Assembly (NCBI GenBank): GCA_016169945.1
Contig: JADLSH010000388.1
Coordinates: forward strand, 6,956,501 to 7,020,500
Source of the DNA: Trachythela sp. YZ-2020
Lineage: Eukaryota; Cnidaria; Anthozoa; Malacalcyonacea; Clavulariidae
DNA: 64,000 nt
Reading direction: 5' to 3'
Made by a program: the position numbers and the translations under genes. Below are positions 46,701-58,741 of this stretch, piece after piece (the stretch's first letter is position 1; each line of letters opens with the position of its first letter). The notes beneath the pieces were generated by a model. It saw only the letters and a list, made by a program, of their open reading frames with translations, was not told the origin of the DNA and ran no database searches.

Positions 46701-49700
46701 GTTCTTAAAAATTTTGCATATTTTTCCAATTATTTCTTTCTGCTCTAAAGCATGGTTCTTCATGTCCATGTCTTTTATGTCTTAACCTGACCTCTCGACT
46801 ATCATACTATAACCCTAAGGTCAAAAAATATATATTCTGTTTCTAGTCAGCGCGCGCGTCATTTTTAACTGTGCGCGTCAACGTTGTTTTTGGCAAATAC
46901 GGTCCATCAATATCCTTGAAAAATGAAGTACTCTTAAACTCTATTAAACCAGACACGTAGCCAGAGGGGGGACCCGGGGGCCAGGCCCCCTGGCGAAGCC
47001 CCTAAACTCCCAGAGAAATAGACTAATACAATACTTGGCCCCTATGTTTAGTCCCTAGTACTTTTTCTGGCCCACTGCAAATTTGGTGACAGTTTAGTAT
47101 TAAAAGCATAAAAAATCACTATACACTTTCTAAAAAATATAATTTTATTTCTCCAAAAAAGCTTCTCCTTATTAAGAAAAAAATGAATGGGAAAAAAGCC
47201 GCGTCGCATCGTCAATTCTGCACAAACCCACTGATCAGAAACAGAATAAATTTTTTTTGCTTAAACCTCGTATTTTGCAAGATATCAGAAAACTCTCGCT
47301 TTGACCGAAATAGATAAGACTTCGTTATGAAACAGAAATTGATCAACTTTTATACATGCGAAGGCTATGTTGAACGCTTAGGAAAATGAAGAACAAGACA
47401 AGGTCCAATGGAGCTAGTGCAAACGGGATAGTGAGACCCATTCACGGAAATCTGATATATGTGCAAAGAATTTCTGACCAAGTTTCTAAATTTGTAGAAT
47501 GTGGATGAGGATGACTTAAGTGGTGAAAGAGGATGTTTCTTTAAAGATGGAAAAAGAAGAACGGGTAGGGAAAATAACGTTATGGAATAATAGCATGGAA
47601 ATATAGCATGGAAATATAGCATGGAAATATAGGGAGCTTCGGTGGCGCAGTCGTCAGAGCAAGCGCTTTTCACCTCTGAGATCGTGGGTTCGATTCTCGC
47701 TGCGGACTCATGACACTTATTCGATCAACGCTCTAGTCCTGGGTTTTCTCCAGGTACTCCAGTTTCCTCCCACAGGGAATGTTGACAGGGTGGGTTTGTG
47801 TGGATAAGCCCCAAACTATTCCATCGTAGCTGTGCTCCATGCTCTGGCATGAGTCATACGGTGGCAGCCAGAGGCGCCTTTAATAAGCCTTCGACTCGAT
47901 CAAGTCGAGCTACGTCCTTCGTAATTCAACTCAGCTCTCAGCTGCAAGTAAGGATGAGTAGCGGAGTAGGAGTTAGGTTAGATCATGTTACATGGTATAG
48001 TCAGTCTAGTCACTATAACGTCGGTGGTATTCTTTCAGATTTCGTGTTGGTATATCTAGAAGAAGATAAACCTCCACCACCCAGACATGCTGAGTTCAGA
48101 CAAACGTTCCTAGAAAATCTCGCCAAATCTCAAATAGAATTTGAAGAGGTAATAATTAACATTTGCATTTTGAATTCTTTCATCGTAAAAACGTGGTTAT
48201 TGTAACAGAGAACAGTGATCGTCTCTCCCTCGATGTTAAAGTTCTCCAAAGATATGAGTAGTAACCTATGAAAGACTGCAGAATAGGTTATTGTATTTCT
48301 TTATGCCTTTGACTTTCCTTGTATCTTGCATTGTGCAAGCTTTTCGTGTAGATTATTTAATGCAGTCTTAATATTTTAATTATTTTTTTCATATTCCAAG
48401 GATGTCACCCAAGACAAAAAATCTAAAGTTCATTTTGTCAAACTTCATGTACCTTGGGAAGTTTTATTGTTTTATGCTGAAGAACTGAGTTTTCGAGCTC
48501 CTTTAGAGGTACGTACATGATGTAGTATTTCAGTAATGAATGAATCAACTTTATTTAACGAGGGTAACACGTAACAGTTTAACAATGATAATAACTCTCA
48601 GTTTCATTGGAATGCAGTTTTCGTTTTCTCTCAATTTTAATGTTCATGTAGAGCTGACGTATCCTGAAACACTCTATAGAAGGCTCTACTGTGGAAGCAT
48701 TTATACGATAAAACCTTCTTAATAATAAGGACTCGTTTTAGTGCAAAGGTTTAATTCACTTTGCAGTATTATGATGAGCAGTAATAACTCAAACAAGTTA
48801 TTCATATAGAGATATTAAAGATAATTCTATTTACACACAATGATTCTAACAGAATTAAAAATTACAACATTTTTAGTTTGAAGAAGCCGTGATTATAGCT
48901 AGGTATCAATAATGGCATGTTAATTGCATGAATACAGTTGACTTACTGGCGGAGGTTGCAGTCTCTCAGTGCCTTTAGTTAATATTGTTTATATTCATGT
49001 ATCCACTAGGTACGAGATTCGAAGAAAATCAACTGGAGTGATCGAATGCTGACGAAATTTCATCTACCGAACATATTTAAAGATGAAGTACCCAATCAGC
49101 CAGATGATTACTTTACATGTGAATTTCAAGCTGCTAGACTAGACAAGTAAGAGATTGTACTTGGTTAATGAATGTATGGGGGTGGGGGAGGGGGGGGGGG
49201 GCATGGTATGTTTTTAGTATGGTTTATGCTTTGATACAGTATGGTATGGTTTGATTTGGTTTGGTAAGGTTTGGCATGGTTTGGTATGAGGTATGGTTTG
49301 GTATGAGATATGATTTGGTATGAGGTATTGTTTGGTATGAGGTATGGTTTGGTATGAGGTATTGTTTGGTATGAGGTATTGTTTGGTATGACGTATGAGG
49401 TATGGTTTGGTATTTGGTATGAGGTATGAGGTATGAGGTATGAGGTATGGTATGGTATGGTATGGTATGGTTACCAGATATTGTTGGTTAACTATTGGTT
49501 TGTTTTTCCATAGATTTATTGGCAGTGAAAATCCTGATACATATTTTAAAGATACAGAACGGAGTCGTATTGTATGTTCTTTTCAATAATTAAGCAGACA
49601 TTTACCAAAATCAGCGTCAATAGTGTAATAAGAATTTAGGAAACCCACGAGGAATACTAATTCTTATTTACATATTTTATTAACAGGTGTATGAAATTCT

Positions 49701-52700
49701 AGAAACCGCTCCTTATGGAAAGAAGCAGAGAGGTGAAATAGGTAAGAAATCTAAATTTAACATTTTAGATTAATCACGGATTTGGTCACATCATCACTAT
49801 CATTATTATCATCATCATGACCACCATCGCCATCATAATCGCCACCACCATCATCATCATCATCATCATCATCTGCATTAACACATTGACTCCACTACTA
49901 TTATCATCATCATCATTATCATTATTATCATCATCATGACCACAATCGCCATCATAATCGCCACCACCATCATCATCATCATCTGCATTAACACATTGAC
50001 TCCACTACTATTATCATCATTATCATTATTATCATCATCATGACCACAATCGCCATCATAATCGCCACCACCATCATCATCATCACCTGCATTAACACAT
50101 TGACTCCACTATTATTATCATCATCATTATCATTATTATCATCATCATGACCACAATCGCCATCATAATCGCCACCACCATCATCATCATCATCTGCATT
50201 ACCACATTGACTCCACTACTATTATCATCACCAGCAGCATTATTATTATCATTATCATCATCATCACAGTTGATTCGTTGATTAATTCATCTTAATGAAA
50301 ATCGTTACCTAGGTCTCATGTACGAATAGTCATTCACTTTATACTTATGATAACTTAACCCGATTGTACCTTTGGGATGTTTAACTCGGCTCTTTTCTTA
50401 TTTTTTACCTTTTTAGGCATAGAAAGATTAGTCGAGGAAGAAGTGTTCGTTGCTGCCTATCCTCTGCATGTGGTAGGTGGACTGAAAAATCGTTTAACAC
50501 ACAACTCATTGCTGTTAAATATTTCCAATGATGTACATGTGCAGAAGCATTTCAAGACCAATATGTAATGTAGAATATAAGACAAACTTTGTTTACTTTG
50601 ATCCATTCCAGGGACCTTATGATCTACCACGAGAACTCAAAGAGGGACCAGATAGCCCCGACGAAATTAAGCTTAACCAAAGACAGGTACTACAGCTTAC
50701 GAAAATATATAGGTCTTGTGTCTAGCCTTTTACTTGTCGGAAATGTGCAAAAGTATAGATGCAATTAAATCTATAGTCAGCCATTACTATTCCGGACCTA
50801 TAGTACTCTTCTGACGAAAGGCCTTTGCTTGAAACGTCGTATTTCAAAATTTGTTTGCTTAGCTAAAGCTAGGAGTATGGAACAATTGTTTGTACCGTAA
50901 ATGTCGGACTTGTATTTCAAGACTGCCTCCTACGTTGAAAACATTTATGATTTGGGAGAATGAACACCAACTTATAAACCTTTTAGGTTTTAAAAGAGTA
51001 CTGGGCCAGATGGGGAAAGTGGCTTAAATATCAGCCTTTGGATCACATAAGGTAACTTGGATTACATTAGATTATACTGAATGTATAACTATGAGTACCA
51101 CTCGATCAGTTTCTTGCTTCTTGTATTGGTTTAGTGTTAACTGTGTATCTTACTATAGAATAAATATTTGTTTTAGGGAATACTTTGGAGAAAAAATTGG
51201 AATATATTTTGCCTGGCTTGGTAAGAAAAATCTTTGAGAATGCTTGTTATCACCCTTTAAAGTTCAATTAGTGTTTATTAACTGATCTTCAATCATAAAA
51301 CTTTAACATATAAACTTCCACATGTTTTTCATTAAAACATTTATATTGTTCATTTCACTATATACAGTATCCTATGCAATTCATTAGGTCAGTATACAGC
51401 TTGGTTACTCGCCCCATCATTGCTTGGAATGCTGGTGTTCCTATATGGTGTTATTACTATGCATGGTCCTGATAACAGACCATCGTAAGTAACAATTCAT
51501 TCTGCCGATTGGACATTATTCAATGAACAAAAACAAAATTTGACTTTTAAATATTTTTTAGTTTGGAAGTGTGTGAATACCCAGAATGGACTTTCAAAAT
51601 GTGTCCGCTGTGTGATGAAGATTTAGGATGTAAATATTGGGATTTAAAAACGAGTTGTGGCACCGGAAGGGTGAGATTTGGTTCATGTTTCAATTTATTT
51701 CTAATCGGACCTATTTATTTATTCTAATTACTTTTTCTAATTACTTATTTATTTATTCTAATTACGTATATTAATTCCTATCTATTCTAATTACTTATTT
51801 ATTCTAATCACTTATTTATTCTAATCACTTAATTATTATTGTATTTTAGATTGCTTATCTCTTTGACAATGCTGCTACGGTATTTTATGCAGTGTTTGTC
51901 TCATTTTGGGGTAAGTAGCTTGTCGTCATTCGATTTAATGCAAGTGAATTAAACTAACCAGGCCGACACTTGTCACTGAGGAAGAAAATTTTGGTTTGGA
52001 TTGGACAAGTTTTTGTCTCAGAGTCCACTGCATGTCCTTAACAACGCTAGGACAAGTATTTCGCCATTACGTAATTGAAAAATATTTATGATATTTTTAT
52101 TAGCTGTATTTTTCCTTGAATTCTGGAAGAGGAAGGAAATTACGTTGGCATATCATTGGGACGTATTGGAGTACGAAGAAGGTGCTGTAAGTTCAAAACA
52201 TTCTGTCTATCTTCAAATCGATCTAAGATCAAGACTTAACTGGCTGGTTTACACCATCAGAGTTCATTTTAACAAAGTATAGTTTGGTCAACGTTTGTGA
52301 GAGCGTACCCTATTTTAGGGCTGCATGGTTTACACTATCAAAGGTTCTTTGAACAAATATAGTTTGGTCAAGTTTGAAAAATGTTTGCGAGAGTACAAAC
52401 TTTGATCAAGGAACAAATCTATTGCAAAACACTAGTTGACACTATCAAAGTGTCTTTGAATAATGTACAGTTTGATTAAGGTTTGTGACAGTGTAAACCT
52501 CCTAATTGATTAATTCAAAACAGTTATCGTCAAAATCTATCGCCTACATTAGAACACTTTCATCAAAGAAACGTCGATGATGTAAACCTGCCTTTAGGAG
52601 CTGTGTTAGAGACTATAAATAATAGCTTTGCTTCTTTCAATTTTTCTCCAGGAGCGACCAAGGCCAACGTTTGCAGCATTGGCACCAACTGTAGCACGGA

Positions 52701-55700
52701 ATCCCGTGACTGGAATCATGGAACCACATTTTCCTGAAGAGAGACGAACACATCGAGTATTTTCAGGAATCGCTGTTGTTCTTACCATGGTGAGTTTTCA
52801 CAAGGAAAGAGTCTTTTGCGTTCCTTTATTGGGTGTATGGAATGATTTTCATATGAAATGATGAATGACTATCACCAGTCGTCGTCTGGACTTCGATTAC
52901 TGTAATATGCAAAGTTGCTAGATTGATAATTTCGTTCCAGTTCTATCAAACACTACAGGCGTTCCACTGGTACTCCGCAGGGGCAGCGGAGCCTGTTTAA
53001 AAGTGCGAAGATGACACCCCTGCTCCCCCCACCTCGGCTCAGCGGTCCATGCTCTGGCTTCTTCCTGTATAGTAACTCTGGGAAAATAAGGGATGGCCAT
53101 GATGGACCATTACCAGTTTAGGGAGAACAGCGTAGTACTGATAGAGCTATCCAGTATAAATAGTTTAGTTTAGCGAGTATTTCGATAGCAATAAGAAAAC
53201 TGCAAAAAGAATGCTTCGAGTGAATGCATTTAGGCTCCGAAAATCAAAACAAGCAAAAAATTCAACTTTCACAAACTTCTTTTATTCAAGGTATCTTTGG
53301 TATTGGTCTTTATGCTGGGGGTTATTGTGTATAAATTATTAGTATATAGACCACTGGCAAAAAATCCCTCTACGAAAGCAAAAGCTCAACAGATTGCAAA
53401 TATGACCGGCGCGATGGTCAATTTAATGACTATTATGATTCTGAGTAGGGTAAGTATGGTCTGTTTCATTCCTGTAATAGCTGGTAGAATTATTGATGGT
53501 TAATTCTTAGAAATATGGATCATTAATTAGTATTTTCTTTTAGGTATATGAAAAAGTTGCGCTTGCTTTAAACCATTGGGGTTGGTTTAGTTTTTAGTGT
53601 TTATATGATTTTGAAACGTCGTAATTCCCTTTGATACTTCTAAGTCGCAAAAAGATTCCTCATAATATTCCTTCGTCTATTTTAGAAATGCATCGAACAC
53701 AGACCGAATATGAAGACAGTTTGACGTTCAAAGTTTTCTGTTTCCAATTTGTCAATTTTTATTCCTCTATCTTCTACATCGCTTTCTTTAAAGGAAAGTA
53801 AGTAAAGATTAATCAATTACATCACATGTAATATATAGACGCAGCAATTGCATATGAATGCGATTTCACAATTTCAACATTCACAGTTTTTCGTTACCTA
53901 AAATACATTGCATTAATGTAATTTAGTTTAGTTCATAAAAATCTATTTTTTATTTAGAATGATCGGCTATCCTGGTAACTACAATAGACTGATGGGTTTA
54001 AGACAAGAGGAGGTAACATACATCTCAGAATTACTGGTTGTTTAGTTGTATTCACACTCTAGTAAGCTTTCATCAGGATAGCTCCATCATTTATGGAAAA
54101 ATGATCGGAACAAGAATAATACAATATATCGTTCTGTTATATTCCCAGTGTGCACCAGGAGGTTGTCTTATGGAACTTGCTCAACAGTTGGTGATTATTA
54201 TGATTGGTAAACAGTTGATTAACAACATCCAAGAAGTCATGATTCCGTAAGTTGCAATTTTACTTATTACATTTGTAAAGAATGAGCTTTGCATTGTAGG
54301 GTAGCTGCTGGTAGTCATGGCCATTTCCAGGATTTTCTTGGACTTCCTCATACAAATCTCTGTTTTGCATGAGAAGAAAATCGATATTATTCTTTGACAT
54401 TTTTCTTTGGTACATTTCTTAGTGTGGTCAAACAATGGATGGCAAGAAGGAAGCGGGGTAAAAGAGGAGATGAAATCAAGCCGCGTTGGGAACAAGATTA
54501 TGAACTTATACCAAATGAAGGACTCTTTGGAGAATATCTAGAAATGGGTAAAAACAATTATCATATACTTCTTCAGATCCTGGAGTGCGTACGAACTTTA
54601 TTTATTTATGCTGTGTAGGTCTGTTAGTTCTAAACTCTCTTTAGAGATCCAGCGAAGGGCCTTATTAGTCCGGTGTTACTACAGCAAGAAACTTATGGCA
54701 AGAAACTACATCAAAAAACCACACTGGATGAATTCAAGCTCTCCTGGATAGCTTTGTCAGTTCTAAGGGCAACCAGTGCTGTAGAACTGAATTCATAACT
54801 AGGGGGGGCTCTCTAGACGATCACGTTACCAAGGGTGAAACATTCGGGTATGGGTGACGATATAAGAAGCCGCCCAATCCCATGATAACATCTCTTTACT
54901 ATATTCATGCTTGGAATAGTCATAACTGATGCTTGGAGAATGAAAACTATGGAAAAATGATAGCATTATACCCCCCCCCCCCCCCCATAGCTTGAGGAAG
55001 GGAGGCTCCGCCCCCTAGCGCTCCTATACAACAATAATAATAACCATTATGCCAACTATACCTCGTGTTGGTATGAACTCAGGGTTCCTAAAGCAACTGA
55101 GAATATCCTTAATCTAACAAGTTAATTCACTTATTTTCCTATTTAGTTCTTCAATTTGGATTCATCACAATTTTTGTCGCGGCCTTTCCGTTAGCACCAT
55201 TTTTTGCTCTTGCGAATAACGTTTTTGAGATCCGGATCGACTCTGATAAATTTGTGTGCGAAGTTCGTCGTCCAATTGCAGATCGTGCCCAAGATATTGG
55301 AATTTGGTTTAATATTCTCGATACGGTTGCCAAGATAGCAGTCATTAGTAATGTAAGTGGATTAATACACGAATCGCGAAATTCGGCGCGCATCCAAATG
55401 ACGCGTTCTGAGTCGGGCAAAAATCACAGTTAAAGAAAAACATGTAGCTGTGACTGGATGATTTAAAATATGCGTATTAAAGTATTCAAATGTTCAGTCA
55501 TGCATTCGTGTTTTTATTGTTGTGATATGTAATCACGAATGCATGACTGAATATTTGAATACTTTAATACGCATATTTTAAATCATCCAGTCACAGCTAC
55601 ATGTTTTTCTTTAACTGTGATTTTTGCCCGATTTTTGCCCGAATTTCGCGATTCGTGTATAGCCATGTTATTTAGAATATAAAATTAGGCGTAGGAGAGT

Positions 55701-57260
55701 TTAGTAGAGAGATAAGACACTTCAATACATCTCAATAGAAATAGAATTGCAATGACGTCATCTTTTACTAACCATTTCAAATTCTCCCCAGTCTTTTCTC
55801 ATCGCGTTTACGTCATCTTTCCTGCCGAAGCTCCTGTACAGATACTCGATATCACCAAATGGCTCTCTCGAAGGTTTCACAAATTATTCATTAGCTTGGG
55901 CACCAGCTAACACTACTAAAGAACCTTGTAGGTAGGTATCCATCCATTGTACCTCATTGTATCCCTAATTATACTACTCAATCCATCATTGATTATGTAT
56001 ATCCGTTGTTATTCCTTGATATCCAGGTACTTACAGTTCCGAGACGACAAAGGTTCGCATACTGCATTTTATTGGCATTTACTTGCACTGAAATTAGGAT
56101 TTGTCATTATGTTTGAGGTACGTTATTATGTCCAATTCTTCTCAATATTATAAACATCTTTGGGAAGGAAAATATAGCGAAACATGTCTGAGGCCCCGTT
56201 TACACTATACCGGATCCGCATCGTCACGACATCAATTTAAGCCGTTTTACGGCATCCCTGACCCTAGGCTTTTTCCAGTGAGCTGATTTTGTTGAATCGA
56301 TCATACTATTATAATTTTGGGGGCTAAACTCGCTTTGATATGGCTCAATTTGATGTCGTGACCATGCGTATCCGGTATAGTGTAAACGGGGCCTGATATT
56401 ATGCCTGACGATTGCCGTATAGTTACAACATCATGTGTGATCATTTTAAAAACTAATTCTGGAGATTTTGCGCATTTATTAGCTGATTTGGTAAAACAGA
56501 AAATGACTGGTGCTAGTTAGTTCTCAAGTACTGAAATCCATTTTCAAATACATACTACTCAATATCTCGTGAAATGTATTTGATTTTCTTTCCATATAGA
56601 TTTCTGCTTTCCATTACTTAACATCCTTACAAAGTTTCATGTAGTTTTATAAATGAAACAAGAAAGAATAAGTAAACTAACTACAGGAAAAAGGATTTCA
56701 TTAGCTAGTTGTCGACTCTGTAATTCCTTTCGTAAGAAGCACGGGTGGCTGCCCCTTACCTCTGAGTTAAGCTGGCTATACGGCAAGTCGAGGGCATGGA
56801 TTCACTCAGGTTGGATAACGTCAGTGTGCTTGATAAACTCGTGTAAGTTGAGATTGGTTGGTTCTCTCCTGTGCTTCGAGGGTTTTTCTCCGGGTACTCC
56901 GGTTTTCCTCCCTCGCTAAAAAATAACCCTCGGAACCTTGGTCAATTTGGTTGCAAAACCTTTCCGTCCACCTCAGAGTGGTAAACACAATAAACTAAAC
57001 TAAACTAATACCATAACTATTAACCATACAATATATAACCATGCATGTAGACATTAACCAAATATTCTTATTTTCCACAGCACTTCGTGTTCTTTGTATC
57101 TGCAATGATCGACCTGCTTGTTCCTGATATACCAAAGGACCTTGACATTGTTATCAAACGTGAAGCATACCTTGCGAAACAAGCTCTGACTGAACATCAA
57201 GGAGGGGGCTTGACCAAGAGCGATGAAAGCCCGGATGAACTTGATGACGATGGGGTCTAG
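43681..57260 (+). CDS. ANO7: Anoctamin, ANO7-like (TMEM16 family)
   Basis: Candidate first exon 43681-43779, then common exons 47942-48148, 48401-48508, 49010-49146, 49514-49571, 49687-49741, 50417-50472, 50612-50686, 50987-51051, 51177-51220, 51388-51484, 51562-51670, 51850-51910, 52104-52186, 52652-52789, 53291-53449, 53544-53580, 53686-53797, 53958-54012, 54149-54246, 54423-54547, 55147-55352, 55792-55931, 56027-56117 and 57081-57260. Phases close to 864 aa. The dimerisation domain is at the N terminus, with TM1 from about residue 297 and ten membrane helices expected. ANO7-specific wording includes [35 protein letters not shown] and [10 protein letters not shown]. The family's calcium ligands are intact: NNIQE (610-614), EYLEM (655-659) and EIRID (687-691). 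TMEM16 proteins are calcium-activated lipid scramblases or chloride channels; ANO7 is usually placed with the scramblases. The upstream structure is uncertain. Confidence 0.9.
44015..44071 (+). CDS. Candidate ANO7 first exon B
   Basis: Nineteen codons ([19 protein letters not shown]) ending GAG|GTATAA in phase 0. It is highly acidic, and its SEYSSE echoes SSEYDDS in exon A 300 bp upstream, so it may be a second promoter exon. Confidence 0.4.
44072..47941 (+). other. Long intron before the common ANO7 body
   Basis: Besides candidate exon C it holds a GTCGAAGTTCTTGTTATATA foldback fragment at about 45640-45720, a TGATCGTCG microsatellite-like patch at 46550-46605, a GC-rich transposon fragment (AGCCAGAGGGGGGACCC, about 46955-47060) and the SINE at 47631. 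No other exon is supported. Confidence 0.55.
45427..45459 (+). CDS. Candidate ANO7 first exon C
   Basis: Eleven codons ([11 protein letters not shown]) ending AAG|GTAAAT in phase 0. It is short and basic. Support is position, phase and a plausible donor only. Confidence 0.3.
47631..47945 (+). mobile_element. tRNA-derived SINE, copy 2, abutting the first common ANO7 exon
   Basis: The head has a box A-like TGGCGCAGTCGTCAGAGC and a box B-like GGTTCGATTCTCGC at tRNA spacing, then a body shared with 17105-17440. The 3' end CTACGTCCTTCGTAATTCAA runs into CTCAGCTCTCAGCTGC. The other copy reads CTCATCTCTCAACTGC, so similarity extends through the splice acceptor used at 47941/47942. Confidence 0.85.
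49165..49475 (+). repeat. GGTATGGTTTGGTATGA microsatellite/minisatellite
   Basis: A G-run followed by about 270 bp of degenerate GGTATGRGGTATKGTTT units in the intron between ANO7 exons 49010 and 49514, starting 20 bp after the donor. Confidence 0.9.
49785..50275 (+). repeat. CAT-triplet satellite with a roughly 105-120 bp higher-order unit
   Basis: Four copies of a compound unit (ATCATCATGACCAC ... ATCTGCATTAACACATTGACTCC) embedded in ATC/ATT triplets. The non-triplet landmark CACATTGACTCCACTA recurs at about 49886, 49991, 50096 and 50203, so whole blocks were duplicated and not only triplets. Confidence 0.9.
51715..51840 (+). repeat. TCTAATTACTTATTTATT short tandem repeat
   Basis: Six or so imperfect copies of an approximately 20-bp AT-rich unit between ANO7 exons 51562 and 51850. 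Confidence 0.8.
53055..53165 (+). mobile_element. Single module of the dispersed 114-bp family
   Basis: TTCCTGTATAGTAACTCTGG ... AGGGAGAACAGCGTAGTACTGATAGAGCTATCCAG matches the array unit at 18784-19895, same orientation. It lies in an ANO7 intron. Confidence 0.7.
54615..54785 (-). mobile_element. Degraded copy of the dispersed 114-bp family
   Basis: GTTAGTTCTAAACTCTCTTTAG, CCGGTGTTACTACAGCAAGAAAC and TCCTGGATAGCTTTGTCAGTTCTAA are recognisable parts in reverse orientation. It is rearranged relative to other copies. ANO7 intron. Confidence 0.6.
55366..55660. mobile_element. Large near-perfect foldback in an ANO7 intron
   Basis: Arms of about 130-140 bp are inverted copies: CACGAATCGCGAAATTCGG outside, ACAGTTAAAGAAAAACATGT and ATGATTTAAAATATGCGTAT inside, around a roughly 25-nt centre. 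It begins 13 bp after the splice donor at 55353, so the unspliced transcript can form a very long hairpin close to the exon. Confidence 0.9.
56190..56395. mobile_element. MITE with AGGCCCCGTTTACACTATAC ends
   Basis: About 50-bp inverted arms (AGGCCCCGTTTACACTATACC ... TCACGACATCAA and complement) around a 100-bp centre, in the ANO7 intron before the last exon. Non-coding. The target duplication is not clear. Confidence 0.85.
56740..57005 (+). mobile_element. SINE-like repeat with CCTCGGAACCTTGGTCAATT tail
   Basis: CTGAGTTAAGCTGGCTATACGG through TCTCCGGGTACTCCGGTTTTCCTCCC to AACCCTCGGAACCTTGGTCA. The reverse complement of the tail is recognisable at about 36810-36960 (GGTGGACGGAAAGCC ... GGTTCCGAGGGTTAG). 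It shares a TACTCC-GGTTT-CCTCC segment with the tRNA-type SINE. ANO7 intron. Confidence 0.6.
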
Positions 57261-58193
57261 GGGAACCATCCAGCATTTGAAACAATGGAGGGAAATCTTA
57301 TACTAAACAAATTTTAATATTTTGTGCGGGCACTCTAAATAACCATACTGGATGAATTCAAGCTCTCCTACGTAAAATAGATGATTAATATTTAAACAAA
57401 AAACTTCAGTGTTCACTGCCATTCCATAAAATAGTATACTGTTTCTATATATAAAAGTGTGTGTATTTTGCCAAATCATAGTGCTTGAAATGCGGGGATA
57501 TTCAGTATCTACAGCAGCAAAATATTTACAAGAAAACATGTATTTATGATTTTACTGTAATTAACTGTATTTTTTGTGTGAGTATATAAATACAGCAAAG
57601 CTTGCTTTGAAATATATCACAATAATGTCAATATCAATAAAATTTGCAATAAATAAATTAAGGAAAATATCTTAAAATCTTATATGTGGACAATTCTCTA
57701 TAATCAAGTTCAAAGATCTGATTTTGCACAGAACTCGTAGGAATATATACACCTCTTTCTTGTGTTTCAGTCCGCCAGTTAGTTTAATACGCTATCATGT
57801 AGAACTGACGTAAAAATCTCATATCTTGTCAACAAGATTTGTTCGCAACAGACATGTAGCAAGCTTGTAAACAAGTTGTATTAACAATGTCAATGATGTC
57901 ATTTTATCAAGTTGCTACAAGGTTGTCATTCACAACTTGTTAACAAGTTGTTGAATTGCAGGACGATAACAAGTTGTTGGGATAACCTGTATCATGTCTG
58001 TTGAGTCAATCTTTGTAGCAAGTTGTCAAGAAGAAGTTGACAACACAAGCTGAGAACAAGCAGTGCGACCACATCTTAAATTAACATTAAGTTTGTTGAA
58101 ACAGCATTGGTACACAGCTATACAGGTTTGTTACAATTGTCGCGCAAACGAGCAACAACTGTACATATACGTACTAGTTTCTGTTGAATTTAA

Positions 58194-58741
58194 GGGACTG
58201 GTCATAAAGTATCTACAACCCAGGGGCGGAGGGTGTTTTGATGGGGTATGAAAATGTTACCCACTCATTTGATGGGGCATGAAATATTTTAACAACAGAT
58301 TGAGGGGGTATGAAATATTTACTAAAAACAAAAAAACTACCTCCATTGTGTAAAATTTCTACATTTATTCACAGTCTGAAATGCACGTTGTTATGGGGCA
58401 TCTTGAGTACGTATAGAAGATGGGCTCGAGTCCAAACATTTAGAGAAACGTATAATTTCAGCCAGAGACAATACAAAATATCGATATTAATAATAATAGT
58501 ATACTATTATTAGTATAATAATAGTATTTTCAGAAACCTAAACAATTGTTAGGGTCTGAGTGTCATTCATATTCATCATATTCAGCCACATAAACTTATT
58601 TTTTCATGCTCTTTTGTCAGGAGGGGTACGAAATATTTGATAAATATTTGAATTTTTAGGTTTGTGTGGGGTGTCAAATATTTGTAAAATATCAAGGTTT
58701 ACCCTCCGCCCCGGGGTTGTAGATACTTTATGACCAGTCCC
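58194..58741. mobile_element. 548-bp PIF/Harbinger-like MITE
   Basis: Inverted ends GGGACTGGTCATAAAGTATC ... ACAACCC are exact over about 28 bp. TAA flanks both sides (58191-58193 and 58742-58744). The interior repeats GGGGTATGAAATATTT and has no coding capacity. Confidence 0.85.

Noticed and set aside
47638..47712. tRNA-like sequence with A and B boxes as a functional tRNA gene
   Set aside because: The acceptor stem does not close and the sequence continues into a repeated body also found at 17105; it is a SINE head.
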